The notes beneath the pieces were generated by a model. The model was not told the origin of the DNA. It saw nothing but the letters and a program-made list of their open reading frames with translations, and did no database searches. Positions 23,199-30,739 of a DNA stretch of 42,611 nucleotides are shown in pieces. The stretch comes from Clostridia bacterium. GTDB taxonomy: Bacteria > Bacillota > Clostridia > Christensenellales > Aristaeellaceae. Location: assembly GCA_016296675.1 (NCBI GenBank), contig JAEDIV010000005.1:1-42611 (forward strand), written 5' to 3'. A program made the translations under genes and the position numbers. Each line of letters starts with the position of its first letter. The first letter of the stretch is position 1.

Positions 23199-24023
23199 TT
23201 ATACATTTTCAGTAAACCGCTTCAGCGCCTCGATGTCCAGATGCGCGCTTTCCGGCTTTGCTTCTTCGCGAAGCACGCTGATACCGGGCTTGTACTGAGC
23301 AACTTTCTTATAAAAATACTCGTGATCGAAAATGCCCTGACCGATTACGCAGCGACGGAAACGGCCATCATTATCAATTACAACATCTTTTGCGTGGATG
23401 GCAACGATGCGGTCGCCGAAGATATCAAAGCACTCGTCGATGATCTCCCTCTGACGGCCGATGTTCTCGGGCGAAAGAAGGTTTATGGGATCCAGAACAA
23501 TCTGCATATTGTCGCACGCTACGATGTCCAGAAGCTTTCCCGTAAGATGCGGGGTGTTGAGCGTATGGGTAAGCACCGGCTCGATGCCGACGAAAACGCC
23601 GAAGCGCTCCGCCTGCTCGACCATTCTTAAAACGCTGTCTGTCAGAAGCGCAAACTGCTTTTTGCGCTCATCCTCCGTGCCTTTGAAATTGCTGGTTTCG
23701 GTAGCTACAATATTGGAACCCAGCTGACGGCAATACGCCACATTTTCACGGAAGCGTTTTACCTCATACGCGCGCTTTTCATCGTCATGGTTTGCAGGAT
23801 CGATGTAACAGCCAAGCACTGCGACTTCAAGGTTTTTCTTCTCAAAAGCGGTTCTGATATCATAGCACAGTCCGGGATTCAGCTGCCCGTAGACAGGCTT
23901 CATGCCCTCTATCGCCTTATGAAGCGCAAGCTGAAAACAGCAAAAACCGGCATTGGATATGCGCTCAGCCATAACCGGCGCGGATGCGCATCCGTAATCG
24001 TGTCCGCGTACCCCAATTCTCAT
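23199..24023 (-). CDS. Sugar phosphate isomerase/epimerase, TIM-barrel (second paralogue)
   Basis: A 274-residue xylose-isomerase-like TIM-barrel protein, only distantly related to the one at 20933-21691. Strand-end residues visible are ETSNF, GIEPVLTHTL, IVLDPINLLS, AIHAKDVVI and a final REEAKP; these Glu, Asp and His residues would bind a divalent metal. The initial MRIGVRGHDYG is common among inosose dehydratase/hydroxypyruvate isomerase-like proteins. It overlaps the iron-sulfur protein gene by four bases (ATGA), so translation is coupled. The substrate is unknown but likely a sugar or sugar derivative. Confidence 0.85.
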   Translation of the reverse strand: MRIGVRGHDYGCASAPVMAERISNAGFCCFQLALHKAIEGMKPVYGQLNPGLCYDIRTAFEKKNLEVAVLGCYIDPANHDDEKRAYEVKRFRENVAYCRQLGSNIVATETSNFKGTEDERKKQFALLTDSVLRMVEQAERFGVFVGIEPVLTHTLNTPHLTGKLLDIVACDNMQIVLDPINLLSPENIGRQREIIDECFDIFGDRIVAIHAKDVVIDNDGRFRRCVIGQGIFDHEYFYKKVAQYKPGISVLREEAKPESAHLDIEALKRFTENV

Positions 24024-24958
24024 TTGTCTTCCTCCTTCAAAAGTCTTTCAAGCGCCCACCTGGCGTGCTCTTTTTCCTTGTCGGTTCCGTTTATGGAAAT
24101 CTCCTCAATCTTTTCAATCAGATCGCGGCGGTTCAGATTGGCCGCAGCCAAAATCGCCTTTAAACGAATTCGCTCTTTTCTTGCATAATTCCTGCCGATT
24201 TTGTCAACAAGCGCGCGCAGATTTCCATCAAGAAGCAAGGAAAGATCCATTGCCTCTTCTTCTGACTCATTCATTTTTCTATAAGGGATGGATGCATTTC
24301 TCGGACACACATCCTGGCATACATCGCATCCGAGGATCCGGTTTTCAAATTTCTTTCGCATCCATTCAGGCGCAATCTCTCCTCCGTCCGCGCCGCGGAT
24401 GCATCTGTCAATATCAATTTTTCCGTCATCTGAAATCGCGCCGCCCGGGCATGCCCTTACGCATGCGCCGCAATCGGCACACAGCGCCGAAAAAGGCTTC
24501 TTTTCTCCTCTTTTCGTCGTTTCAAGCGGCATGTCGGTCAATATGATCTGCACATGAAAGCGCGTTCCGAGTCCGTCGACAGAGATCAGGCTGTTTTTGC
24601 CCGCTTCCCCTATGCCCGTTTTTACAAGAAGCGGCTTTATGGCAATCTGCGCATTGGAATAAGCGGTATATCCTTCCTTTTCAATTTGAGCGGCAACGGC
24701 CTTCGCAGCATGATACGCGCTGTTGGACGCAAAATAGTATGCGCTTACAGAAGGTTTCTTCGCGTCATTTTCAAACGGCTCATAAGGGTACAAAAGCACA
24801 ATCACGCGCTTTGTATCCTCAAAAATTTCCTTGGGGTCATCCGCGACGCGTTCATTCAGCCGATGTATGAATGCGCGCTCAGCTCTTTCCGGTTCAAATA
24901 CATATGCCCTTGAAAAACCATTTTCAAGGGCAAGGGAAATCAGCTCCTGCGTAGTCAA
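24020..24958 (-). CDS. QueG-like (epoxyqueuosine reductase-related) 4Fe-4S protein
   Basis: A 312-residue protein related to QueG. Two ferredoxin-type clusters are marked by Cys160/163/166/170 (CADCGACVRACP) and Cys211/214/218 (CDVCQDVCP), with an additional Cys186. The GIGEAGKNSLI block (115-125) matches the GLG..GKN block of QueG. The Asp that normally precedes this block and acts in epoxyqueuosine reduction is not evident here (SNAQIAIKPLL), and the protein is shorter than full QueG. It may therefore be a paralogue with a different reductive role rather than the tRNA enzyme. QueG itself uses cobalamin, so this could be a B12 consumer. It overlaps neighbours on both sides by four bases. Confidence 0.78.
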   Translation of the reverse strand: MTTQELISLALENGFSRAYVFEPERAERAFIHRLNERVADDPKEIFEDTKRVIVLLYPYEPFENDAKKPSVSAYYFASNSAYHAAKAVAAQIEKEGYTAYSNAQIAIKPLLVKTGIGEAGKNSLISVDGLGTRFHVQIILTDMPLETTKRGEKKPFSALCADCGACVRACPGGAISDDGKIDIDRCIRGADGGEIAPEWMRKKFENRILGCDVCQDVCPRNASIPYRKMNESEEEAMDLSLLLDGNLRALVDKIGRNYARKERIRLKAILAAANLNRRDLIEKIEEISINGTDKEKEHARWALERLLKEEDK

Positions 24959-26226
24959 GGGGTTTCCTCCTTTTTCGGAAGCTTATGAATTTCAATTGTG
25001 AGATAGATGGCAAGGTCGTACACAAGCACCATCGCAATAAAGGGAACATTCAGATTGTAGTCTGCCATCAGACCGATCAGCGCCGGGAATACGGACGTGA
25101 CAAGCGATACAAGCGCGAGAATCAATCCGTTTATGCGCGCGCGTTCTTCCTTATCGACATTTAGAAACAATATGGAAGAAGTCATGGGATAGAGAATCGA
25201 AAGGGCAATCGCTTCAAACACAACCTGCACAAAGGCAAGCGGCATTGCAAGCGCACCGCCGGGATTTACAAGCAAAATGATCTGACCCAGAATAAACATC
25301 ACCCACGCGCAAGTCATCGGGCGCAGAAAGCGATCGGTGCTGATGACGCGCGCAAACAGGAACATGCACAAAAGTCTCACAATGGACTTAACCATCGTGA
25401 AAAGCGCCATATTGCTTTCAGCAATAAACAGTTTGTTTTTAAGATACAGGCCGAAATAGTCAGTGCTCAGTGCATTGACAAGGGAAAACGCAGCCATAAT
25501 GCCAAGCGTCAGCACGATGCGCTTATCTTTTATGATCTTCAAAAATACATCCCTGAGTTCAATAAGGGAGGTGAAGATGCTTTTATTTCTGGTGGCAGCC
25601 ATTCGTCTGATGCCGACCTGCGTTTCCTTGGACCAGAGATATAGCGTCACGAATTTCGTCGTCATCATGACGCATGTGATGCCGAACAAAACGCGCATGG
25701 TGCTTGTTACGCCAAAGCGATCGACGGCAACAGCTGAAATCGGCGCAAAAAACGCAGCGATTAAGCCCATTACGCTGGTGAGCGAATACATATGCACAAT
25801 TTTGTCCGATTCCGCGTCTTCAATCATCAAAAGTCCCCAGGAATTGTCCGTGATCTCCCAAAGGCCGTTGAAAAGCGCAGCAGCCATGAACCAGTATTTG
25901 TTTTGTGCAAACATCCAAAGAAACGTTGGAACCGACCAGGAGAGCGTATCAAAGATGAGCGTTGTTTTTCTTCGGCCGAGCTTGTCCGTTACAACGCCGC
26001 TTAAAACCGATGCGATCGCCTGCGAAGCATAGAAAATACTGGTTACGATGCCGATATCCGACGGCTGCATGCCAAGCGAGGCCTGAAACAGCGCAACATA
26101 CGGCACATACAGGTTGTACGGAATTCCCCACAGGGGTTCAAGCCAGATACAGGCTCTTGGATTTCCCTTGAGGTTCAAAAATACATCGATCAGATAGATG
26201 TTTCTGATTTTTTTGAGTAACTTCAT
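24955..26226 (-). CDS. MFS transporter
   Basis: A 423-residue integral membrane protein with about twelve hydrophobic segments. The MFS motif A occurs between helices 2 and 3 as GVVTDKLGRRKT (77-88). The start MKLLKKIRN, with AAAGGGA upstream, is well supported. In this operon it is the only transporter, so it is the best candidate importer for the glycoside degraded by the GH78 and GH3 enzymes, or an exporter of a product. The substrate cannot be told from sequence. It overlaps the QueG-like gene by ATGA. Confidence 0.88.
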   Translation of the reverse strand: MKLLKKIRNIYLIDVFLNLKGNPRACIWLEPLWGIPYNLYVPYVALFQASLGMQPSDIGIVTSIFYASQAIASVLSGVVTDKLGRRKTTLIFDTLSWSVPTFLWMFAQNKYWFMAAALFNGLWEITDNSWGLLMIEDAESDKIVHMYSLTSVMGLIAAFFAPISAVAVDRFGVTSTMRVLFGITCVMMTTKFVTLYLWSKETQVGIRRMAATRNKSIFTSLIELRDVFLKIIKDKRIVLTLGIMAAFSLVNALSTDYFGLYLKNKLFIAESNMALFTMVKSIVRLLCMFLFARVISTDRFLRPMTCAWVMFILGQIILLVNPGGALAMPLAFVQVVFEAIALSILYPMTSSILFLNVDKEERARINGLILALVSLVTSVFPALIGLMADYNLNVPFIAMVLVYDLAIYLTIEIHKLPKKEETP

Positions 26227-26236
26227 ATGATTCCCT

Positions 26237-26941
26237 TTACTTCACAAGGCTCATGATCCAGTTATAAACCGGAATATATACAATCGGCAAAAACATCGAC
26301 GGCAGCATATTGGCAACCCTTAATTTTTTTCCGTTCATAAGATCGAGCAGATTAATGCCCAGCGCAATAATCAGAACGCTTCCGACCGCCTTCATCTCAC
26401 TGATGATTTCAGGACCAAGATAAGGCTTGATCCATACCGCAAGAAGCGCGATGGCTCCCTGATAAATCGTAAGCGGAACCGCTGAAAGAATAACGCCCGC
26501 GCCAAAGGACGAAGCAAACATAACCGCTGAAACCGCGTCCAGCGCGGATTTTGCAAGGAGCGTTGAGGAATCATTGGAAAACCCCGCATCCAGTGATCCG
26601 ACAACTGCCATGGAACCTACGCAGAAAAGAAGCGTTGCGCTGACAAATCCTTCAGAAAAACCGCTTTCTCCTGAAAACTTTTTCTGGGCATAATCACCCA
26701 GTTTTTCAATGCCCTTTTCTATTCCGATTCCTTCACCGATTAACGTACCCAGAACGATACACACAATCATCAAAAGCTGATCGCTTGTCGTGATCGCGCC
26801 CATAATGCCGATAACCAGAACGCAGAGCGCAACGCCTTTGCTTACGGCAAAGTTGATTCTTTCGCTCATGCCGTTTTTCAGAAGACATCCGACAAGGCCG
26901 CCCAATACGACGCCGGCAAAATTCACAAATACACCGATCAT
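26237..26941 (-). CDS. DUF554 family membrane protein
   Basis: A 234-residue membrane protein with the Gly-rich start MIGVFVNFAGVVLGGLVGCL and the internal block GSMAVVGSLDAG, both hallmarks of DUF554 proteins. About six or seven helices are visible. The family is widespread in Firmicutes and its members are sometimes described as possible transporters, but no function is established. It lies 12 bases after the glycosylase gene and 10 before the MFS gene. Confidence 0.88.
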   Translation of the reverse strand: MIGVFVNFAGVVLGGLVGCLLKNGMSERINFAVSKGVALCVLVIGIMGAITTSDQLLMIVCIVLGTLIGEGIGIEKGIEKLGDYAQKKFSGESGFSEGFVSATLLFCVGSMAVVGSLDAGFSNDSSTLLAKSALDAVSAVMFASSFGAGVILSAVPLTIYQGAIALLAVWIKPYLGPEIISEMKAVGSVLIIALGINLLDLMNGKKLRVANMLPSMFLPIVYIPVYNWIMSLVK

Positions 26942-26953
26942 ATTTCTTTTCCC

Positions 26954-27736
26954 CTATACTTCAATAAGTCCCGTCCGCGCCGCATGAAAAAGCGACTGCT
27001 GATAAAGTCCTGCGTTTTCACCCCATATGCGAATGGCTTCCTTTCGCATATGCTCATTCGAGCCCGTGACGCCAAACCAGCTTTCCATCAGCCGTTTTAC
27101 CCATACGTCCACAGGAAACGCGCACGCATGACCGAGCCCGAAAAGCGCCACGCAGTCAGCTACCTTCCCTCCGACACCCGGAAGCTCCATAAGACGTTTT
27201 CTGCATTCCTCATATGAAACATCTCTGAGCTCCTCAAGCGGAAATCCGCATTCAATCATCTTTGCGGTTTCTATCAGGTATTTTGCTCTGTAACCGCACC
27301 TTATCTCCCGACGCAATTCGTCTTCGCTGACATCGGACAACACTTTCGGCGAAGGAAACCCATATATTCTCTCGCCGTGATATTCTACGCATTCTCCGTA
27401 TTTTTCGTTCATAAGACCGACCGTCAGCCGGATTCTCTTTACATTGTTGTTGGCCGATATGATAAACGCGCACAGCGCTTCCCATGCAGGCTGATTAAGT
27501 ACTCTGAGCCCCGGAAGCGAACTGACTGCGCGCCTCGTATTGTCATTCAGGTCGTTTTTCTTCAAAAGGCATCCGTAGTCCCTTTGGTCATCAAAATAGT
27601 TTTTTGCAAACGCATCCTCGTCCATTTCCGTCAGAAGCCGTCCCTGAACGCATGCAGCAAAAACACCGTCAATATATCGAAAATGAAACACCTGCGCGCT
27701 GTCCATAAGGGTAAGCGCACTGTCAAAATCTCTCAT
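26954..27736 (-). CDS. OGG1-type 8-oxoguanine DNA glycosylase
   Basis: A 260-residue DNA glycosylase/AP lyase of the helix-hairpin-helix-GPD superfamily. The HhH motif LPGVGGKVADC (185-195) contains catalytic Lys191, and Asp210 in FPVDVWVKR is the second catalytic residue, as in human OGG1. The N-terminal domain (FHFRYIDGVFAACV) and the SANNNVKRI block also match. It removes oxidised guanine from DNA. It is the first gene of the long minus-strand run, starting 25 bases after the rpmA terminator. No convincing separate promoter is seen, so read-through from the ribosomal operon is possible. Confidence 0.9.
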   Translation of the reverse strand: MRDFDSALTLMDSAQVFHFRYIDGVFAACVQGRLLTEMDEDAFAKNYFDDQRDYGCLLKKNDLNDNTRRAVSSLPGLRVLNQPAWEALCAFIISANNNVKRIRLTVGLMNEKYGECVEYHGERIYGFPSPKVLSDVSEDELRREIRCGYRAKYLIETAKMIECGFPLEELRDVSYEECRKRLMELPGVGGKVADCVALFGLGHACAFPVDVWVKRLMESWFGVTGSNEHMRKEAIRIWGENAGLYQQSLFHAARTGLIEV

Positions 27737-27760
27737 CTGTACGCCCTTTTTGTATAAAAT

Positions 27761-27791
27761 AAAAACCCGCGACGGGTAATTCCGCGCGGGT
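27761..27791 (-). terminator. Intrinsic terminator after rpmA
   Basis: Reading the minus strand, ACCCGCG (27791-27785) pairs with CGCGGGT (27771-27765) and is followed by TTTTATTTT. It lies 16 bases past the rpmA stop. Confidence 0.8.
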
Positions 27792-27806
27792 GATTTTCAC
27801 CGCTGA

Positions 27807-28103
27807 TTATTCGGCGGCGACTTCGGCCTTCGGATAAATGCTGACCTGCTTGCGAACTTTGCCGAGGCGCTCAAACTTTACAACGCCGTCGATCTTCGCG
27901 TAAAGGGTATCGTCATCGCCGATGCCCACGTTCAGGCCGGGATGAATACGAGTGCCGCGCTGGCGAACGAGAATGTTGCCCGCGAGAACATACTGTCCAT
28001 CTGCACGCTTGGTGCCAAGGCGCTGCGCATGGCTATCACGTCCGTTGCGGGAAGAGCCCATTCCCTTTTTGTGCGCGAACAGCTGAAGATTCATCTTGAA
28101 CAT
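27807..28103 (-). CDS. rpmA: 50S ribosomal protein L27 with cleavable N-terminal extension
   Basis: A 98-residue L27, part of the peptidyl-transferase region of the large subunit. The N-terminus MFKMNLQLF-AHKKG shows the Firmicutes-type extension cut after Phe9 by the protease Prp, which is encoded just upstream. The core GSSRNGRDSHAQRLGTKRADG is canonical. GGAGG lies 7 bases before the MFK start, which favours that ATG over the internal Met. The gene usually next to it, obgE, is not here; a terminator follows. Confidence 0.97.
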   Translation of the reverse strand: MFKMNLQLFAHKKGMGSSRNGRDSHAQRLGTKRADGQYVLAGNILVRQRGTRIHPGLNVGIGDDDTLYAKIDGVVKFERLGKVRKQVSIYPKAEVAAE

Positions 28104-28107
28104 GTGT

Positions 28108-28449
28108 CTACCTCCGTTCCCTGATGATGATCCGGATGGTACCGGGATAGTCTCTTGAAATCTCAGTCAAAGCCATTTTCATGGTTACGAGGAGAATCTG
28201 TGCTTTTTCAAGCGTCTCCTGATCGGCGGATGATTGCATGTTGCAGGAAAAGTATCCTGTATCCTCATCCATTCTCGTCTTAAGCGGCGCCTTTACAACT
28301 TCCGAAAGGCCGCCCGCCGTCGCCTGCGTAAGCGCCGAAATGGCTGCACAGACGATATCCGAGCCCGACTCCGCATAACCGGCATGCCCTGAAGCCTCAA
28401 AGCCCCAAATCATGCCCTTTTCATCTGAATAGAAAACGACTTTCGTCAT
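28108..28449 (-). CDS. prp: Ribosomal-processing cysteine protease Prp
   Basis: A 113-residue protease that removes the N-terminal extension of L27, an essential step in Firmicutes ribosome assembly. The catalytic residues are His22 in SGHAGYAESG and Cys34 in DIVCAAISAL, at the same positions as known Prp enzymes. It lies between rplU and rpmA as usual, with gaps of 4-5 bases. Confidence 0.95.
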   Translation of the reverse strand: MTKVVFYSDEKGMIWGFEASGHAGYAESGSDIVCAAISALTQATAGGLSEVVKAPLKTRMDEDTGYFSCNMQSSADQETLEKAQILLVTMKMALTEISRDYPGTIRIIIRERR

Positions 28450-28454
28450 GATGC

Positions 28455-28772
28455 TTAGCCGTTGATGGCAGTGATCTCAACCTTGGTATAAGGCTGACGA
28501 TGACCCTGCTTTTTACGCTCGTTCTTCTTGGCCTTGTACTTGAACACTACGATCTTAGCGCTCTTAACCTGGCCAACAACCTTACCTTCAACCTTAGCGC
28601 CCTCAACTACGGGAGCTCCGATCTTGGTTTCGTTCTCATCACCGAGAAGTAATACGTCAAACGATACCGTTTCGTCCGCCTGATGATTGAGCTTCTCTAC
28701 AAAGATCACGTCGCCCTGCTGGACGCGGTACTGCTTGCCACCGGTCTGAATGACTGCGTACACGCGTTGCAC
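28455..28772 (-). CDS. rplU: 50S ribosomal protein L21
   Basis: A 105-residue L21 with the canonical start YAVIQTGGKQYRVQQGD and the C-terminal block KAKKNERKKQGHRQPYTKVEI, which binds 23S rRNA. It is the first gene of the rplU-prp-rpmA operon, preceded by AGGAGGTG and the L21 leader RNA. Confidence 0.97.
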   Translation of the reverse strand: MQRVYAVIQTGGKQYRVQQGDVIFVEKLNHQADETVSFDVLLLGDENETKIGAPVVEGAKVEGKVVGQVKSAKIVVFKYKAKKNERKKQGHRQPYTKVEITAING

Positions 28773-28847
28773 CTCCTATACATAAATCTCGCCCGGACAA
28801 GGCTGTATGCATGGCATACATTCAAAGCCACTCCGGAGCGGCTTGCC
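28773..28847 (-). ncRNA. L21 leader (rplU autoregulatory leader)
   Basis: The 75-base leader between the promoter and rplU folds with an outer TCCGGCAAG / CTTGTCCGG pairing. Inside are a CCGCTCC-GGAGTGG hairpin and a GTATGCCATGCATAC hairpin. Position and the GGCAAGCC start fit the L21 leader found ahead of rplU in Firmicutes, thought to be bound by L21 itself. No search was run. Confidence 0.65.
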
Positions 28848-28852
28848 GGATA

Positions 28853-28881
28853 ATTATATACCATTTCCCCTTCTCATGCAA
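28853..28881 (-). promoter_or_regulatory. Promoter of the rplU operon
   Basis: On the minus strand TTGCAT (28881-28876), a 17-base spacer and consensus TATAAT (28858-28853). The rest of the 318-base gap to maf holds an AT-rich stretch with an imperfect dyad (28930-28970) of unknown meaning. Confidence 0.8.
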
Positions 28882-29015
28882 GTTATGTTTTCATTGATTT
28901 TGATTCTTTGCATAAACTTATCATTGAGCAAAATCATTCTATAACGAAAACGGGTTAAGAATGTGATTTTCGGGTTATATGTAGAAGAAATTTTTCCCAG
29001 CCGCGTTCTGCTCTG

Positions 29016-29044
29016 TTCCATTTGCGCATCAACTATGCTATAAT
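29016..29044 (+). promoter_or_regulatory. Promoter of the maf-mre elongation operon
   Basis: TTCCAT at 29016-29021, a 17-base spacer and consensus TATAAT at 29039-29044, divergent from the rplU promoter. The same TTCCAT -35 form occurs before the M42 and hydrolase genes. Confidence 0.65.
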
Positions 29045-29090
29045 AAAATGGATTTATTATGGGTAAGAATGTATAAAGGAGCCATATACC

Positions 29091-29678
29091 ATGTCCCCTA
29101 CGCCGCGCCGTCTGATTCTCGCTTCAAAATCCCCGAGAAGACACGATCTTCTTTCGAAAATGGGGTTTGTTTTCACCGTGGATGCACCGGATGTTGACGA
29201 AAACATACAGGGCGCGCCCTGTGAAATGGTGAAGCTTCTTTCCGAAAGGAAAGCCATGGCGGTATGCGCGCGGTATGACTACGGATGGATCGTTGCGGCA
29301 GATACCCTCGTCGCCCTCGATGACAAGGCCCTTGGAAAACCAAAGGATGAAGAAGACGCCTTTCGGATGCTCTCCTCTCTTTCCGGGAAGAAGCATCAGG
29401 TTTACACGGGTGTTTGTCTCATGGACGCAAAGACCGGCGACTGTCTTTCCAAATCCGTGCGCTCCGACGTCTATTTCAAATCTCTTACCCCGGACCAGAT
29501 TCGTTCCTACATAGAAACTAAAGAGCCGATGGACAAAGCCGGCGCATACGCCATCCAGGGCGGCGCAGCAGCGTTTATCGAAAAATACGAGGGCTCCTAC
29601 GACAACATCGTAGGCTTCCCGACAGAAGAATTCAGGCGCATGTACTCTGAATTTGCGCTGAAACACACGGAGGAATAA
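29091..29678 (+). CDS. maf: Maf nucleoside triphosphate pyrophosphatase
   Basis: A 195-residue Maf/HAM1-type enzyme that hydrolyses dTTP/UTP or modified nucleotides. It has the N-terminal LILASKSPRRHDLLSKMGF signature, the AADTLVALDDKALGKPKD catalytic block and GAYAIQGGAAAFIEKYEGSYDNIVGFP near the C-terminus. It is often the first gene of mre operons in Firmicutes, and here it is followed by mreB after one base. AAAGGAG supports ATG 29091. Confidence 0.94.
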   Translation: MSPTPRRLILASKSPRRHDLLSKMGFVFTVDAPDVDENIQGAPCEMVKLLSERKAMAVCARYDYGWIVAADTLVALDDKALGKPKDEEDAFRMLSSLSGKKHQVYTGVCLMDAKTGDCLSKSVRSDVYFKSLTPDQIRSYIETKEPMDKAGAYAIQGGAAAFIEKYEGSYDNIVGFPTEEFRRMYSEFALKHTEE

Positions 29679-29679
29679 C

Positions 29680-30717
29680 ATGAGCGTTTTTTCCATGGGC
29701 GGGATCGGCGTTGATCTCGGAACCGAAAATACCGTTGTTGCACTTGAAGACGAGGGCGTTGCCTTAAGAGAGCCCACCTCCATACTGGCCGGCGCTGAAA
29801 ACGAATCTGAAATCATCGCAATCGGCAAAGACGCCAAGCGCATGACCGGACGCACGGACCGCGAAACCGTGCTTATTGAGCCCATCCGCTACGGCGCAGT
29901 CGCACACTCGGAATACGCGGCGATGTGCCTTTTGGGCATGTGCGAAAAAGCTATGCAGAGAAGGCGTCCTTTTGAGAAAAACAGGCTCTGCGTGACGCAT
30001 CCTTTCGGCCTTACGCAGGTGGAAAAAAACGCGCTTGCCAATACAGTCATGCTTGCCGGCGCCAAACGCGCAGTGCTGGTTCCGGCCGCGATTGCAGCGG
30101 CATTCGGAAAGGATGTTCATATTGAACGTCCCGAGGGAAATCTCATTATCTCCATCGGCGCTGAAACTACGGAAATCTCCGTGATCTCCATGCTGGGCGT
30201 TGTCGCTTCCCGCACGATGAAGACCGGATCGCGCGCCTTTGACGAAGCGATCAAGCGCTTTGTGCGCCGCGAAAAAGGCCTGCTCATCGGAAACGCAACG
30301 GCCGAGAACCTCAAAAAGGACATCGGCTCCTGTATGCCGGACGACAAAAAAACCGATACGCTAACGCTTCGCGGAAGAAATGTAATCACCGGAAAGCCAT
30401 CCCTTGAAACGATCACCTCATCCGATATTATAAAAGCGCTTGACGAGCCTGTACGCATGCTCATCGACGGTATCAGCGACGCCCTTTACAATGTTCCATC
30501 AGAGCTTGCCGGCGATCTTCTGGACACCGGCATCCATCTGTCCGGCGCGGGCAGCCTTCTTCACGGTCTTCCCGAGCGCATCAAGGCGGAAACGCAGTTC
30601 AAGGTCTTCATCGGCGAAAACCCGGAAAACGACGCAGCCTTGGGCGCATGCCGGATTGCCTCCGACGACAAATTGATCCGTTCGCTCATAAACGCAGGAA
30701 GCGCAATTGAAGTTTAA
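29680..30717 (+). CDS. mreB: MreB-like actin homologue with eroded nucleotide loops
   Basis: A 345-residue MreB-family protein at the mreB position of the mre operon. The phosphate-1 loop VDLGTENT (11-18) is close to the usual IDLGTANT. The phosphate-2 loop reads SIGAETTE (158-165) instead of DIGGGTTE, so an acidic residue and two glycines are lost. The adenosine motif reads LSGAGSLLHGL (287-297) instead of LTGGGALLRGL. The IGNATAENLKKDIGS block is recognisable. It should act in rod-shape maintenance with MreC, MreD, PBP2 and RodA, but ATP binding or turnover may be weak. It could be a specialised paralogue with a canonical MreB elsewhere. Confidence 0.85.
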   Translation: MSVFSMGGIGVDLGTENTVVALEDEGVALREPTSILAGAENESEIIAIGKDAKRMTGRTDRETVLIEPIRYGAVAHSEYAAMCLLGMCEKAMQRRRPFEKNRLCVTHPFGLTQVEKNALANTVMLAGAKRAVLVPAAIAAAFGKDVHIERPEGNLIISIGAETTEISVISMLGVVASRTMKTGSRAFDEAIKRFVRREKGLLIGNATAENLKKDIGSCMPDDKKTDTLTLRGRNVITGKPSLETITSSDIIKALDEPVRMLIDGISDALYNVPSELAGDLLDTGIHLSGAGSLLHGLPERIKAETQFKVFIGENPENDAALGACRIASDDKLIRSLINAGSAIEV

Positions 30718-30739
30718 CAGTTTTCGGAGGAATTGATCC

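Noticed and set aside
28930..28970. Imperfect dyad AAAATCATTCTATAAC / GTTAAGAATGTGATTTT in the rplU-maf gap
   Set aside because: It has mismatches and unequal spacing, and the AT-rich context makes chance pairing likely; too weak to call an operator.
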